A stretch of 6,408 bases of DNA from a bacterium (GTDB lineage: Bacteria > Bdellovibrionota_C > UBA2361 > OMII01), in assembly GCA_017853915.1 (NCBI GenBank), contig JAFMIS010000144.1, forward strand, positions 1 to 6,408, read 5' to 3'. Under the pieces are notes generated by a model. It saw only the letters and a list, made by a program, of their open reading frames with translations, was not told the origin of the DNA and searched no databases. Below, piece after piece: positions 5,755 to 6,408 of the stretch. The position numbers and the translations under genes were made by a program. Position 1 is the first letter of the stretch, and each line of letters begins with the position of its first letter.

Positions 5755-6408
5755 CTAGGTGTTTTGTGAAAGGATGGGTCAAGAAGAGCGCGACAGTAGC
5801 GTTGTTGCTCGCTACTCTTCTCTCTCCTCATTTGGTTTTTGCTCAAGCTGATATGTTCGGTAATCTGGCCGCTGACCCAGCTTTGGGAGGCATGCCCGCC
5901 CGAGCAGCGGCGAGTCTTGGCGGCCCCGGTTTGTTGCCGGACCCAGCTTTAATCGGTGCTGGGGGTTCTGTCATTCCAAACGTGGGCGCTGCAGCAGTCG
6001 CGCCTCTTCGACAAGGAGTGGAAACTACCACGCGTTCTCTTTCTAATTCGGTTTCAAATACCGCTCGAGCGGTGACTACGGGATTGACGCGGCAGATTGG
6101 TAACTCTGTTGCTAACAATGTTGGACGAGTTGTCCAAGGAACAATATCTCAGGCTACTAATCAGGCGGGGAGAGCAGTCTTTAACGCGGTAGGCACTGGA
6201 GGTTTCAATCCGGGTGCGATCAATCCGATTCTAAATCCGGCTTTCAATCCTATGGCCTCATTGATGCAGGGCATGGGCCAGTTCCCATTCGGAGGGATCA
6301 ACCTCGGACAGATGCTCACCGGTTCATTAATGAACATGGGCTCTCAGATTGGTGGTCAATTGGCTGGACAGCTGGGAAGCGCGTTGGGACTTGGTCAGAT
6401 GGGTAGTC
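5751..6408 (+). CDS. Exported low-complexity Gly/Asn/Ala-rich protein, 3' end outside window
   Basis: An open frame of 219 complete codons with no stop, running off the right edge. From the ATG at 5751 the first 31-33 residues form a signal peptide: basic residues, the core VALLLATLLS, and a cut after V-F-A or A-Q-A. A GTG at 5766 is a good alternative start, because AGGTG at 5757-5761 is a better ribosome site and the resulting MKGWVKKS start is a classic signal-peptide head. The mature protein is low-complexity. It has two DPAL segments (42-45 and 64-67), a Ser/Thr/Asn-rich helical stretch (about 86-148), an Asn-Pro cluster with NP at 153, 158, 162 and 166, and a Gly/Gln/Met-rich tail with G-x3-G spacings (G197/G201, G202/G206, G209/G213) reminiscent of glycine zippers. 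The only cysteine lies in the signal region. No family is recognised. A surface or secreted structural protein is plausible but unproved. Confidence 0.84.
   Translation, partial: MTRCFVKGWVKKSATVALLLATLLSPHLVFAQADMFGNLAADPALGGMPARAAASLGGPGLLPDPALIGAGGSVIPNVGAAAVAPLRQGVETTTRSLSNSVSNTARAVTTGLTRQIGNSVANNVGRVVQGTISQATNQAGRAVFNAVGTGGFNPGAINPILNPAFNPMASLMQGMGQFPFGGINLGQMLTGSLMNMGSQIGGQLAGQLGSALGLGQMGS

Noticed and set aside
5625..5846. 73-codon minus-strand frame just right of the minus-strand terminator
   Set aside because: Considered as the gene served by that terminator. It needs a TTG start inside the plus-strand signal-peptide region and shows no motif, so the case is too weak to list.
5843..6118. 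91-codon minus-strand frame
   Set aside because: Antisense to the exported low-complexity gene; its Ala/Pro/Arg-rich content is what a complement of Gly/Ala-rich codons gives.

Overview
The window looks like chromosomal DNA from a Gram-negative bacterium of mid GC content. Two genes on the right begin with Sec-type signal peptides, and the leftmost gene resembles DUF1826 (PF08856), a family I know mainly from Proteobacteria. I see no rRNA, tRNA, CRISPR array, transposase, integrase or plasmid function. Taxonomy cannot be fixed from this sequence alone; a Bdellovibrionota-like or other deltaproteobacterial-type origin is only an impression.

Left part, minus strand (4380 down to 61): three genes read in one direction. 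The first two (2665-4380, 571 aa, and 1034-2662, 542 aa) are separated by only 2 bases. By eye they are diverged full-length paralogues of each other, a tandem duplication. I recognise neither as a known family. After 130 bases comes a 280-aa gene whose C-terminal half carries an H-x-D ... H pattern and a GPGT / G-x-M-L-F-M-R-G / H-x-S-P-P order of motifs like DUF1826. The three could form one operon: a paralogue pair plus a possible metal-dependent enzyme. This is the best candidate here for an undescribed system, but no function can be read directly.

Middle (4381-4738): a divergent intergenic region of about 360 bases. It must hold the promoters of the minus-strand operon and of the plus-strand gene to its right. 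The clearest structure is a 7-bp inverted repeat with a 13-base spacer just upstream of the right-hand gene.

Right part, plus strand: 4739-5278 encodes a small exported alpha-helical protein. It has two long charged helices and four cysteines placed as if to staple a helical hairpin. It is followed by an intrinsic-terminator-like hairpin (5339-5375). A 472-base spacer follows, holding a second hairpin with a T-tract on the minus strand (5566-5594) and a possible 51-codon leader ORF. Then an exported, low-complexity Gly/Asn/Ala-rich protein starts at 5751 and runs off the window end. The two exported proteins are neighbours but are separated by a terminator, so they are probably transcribed independently.
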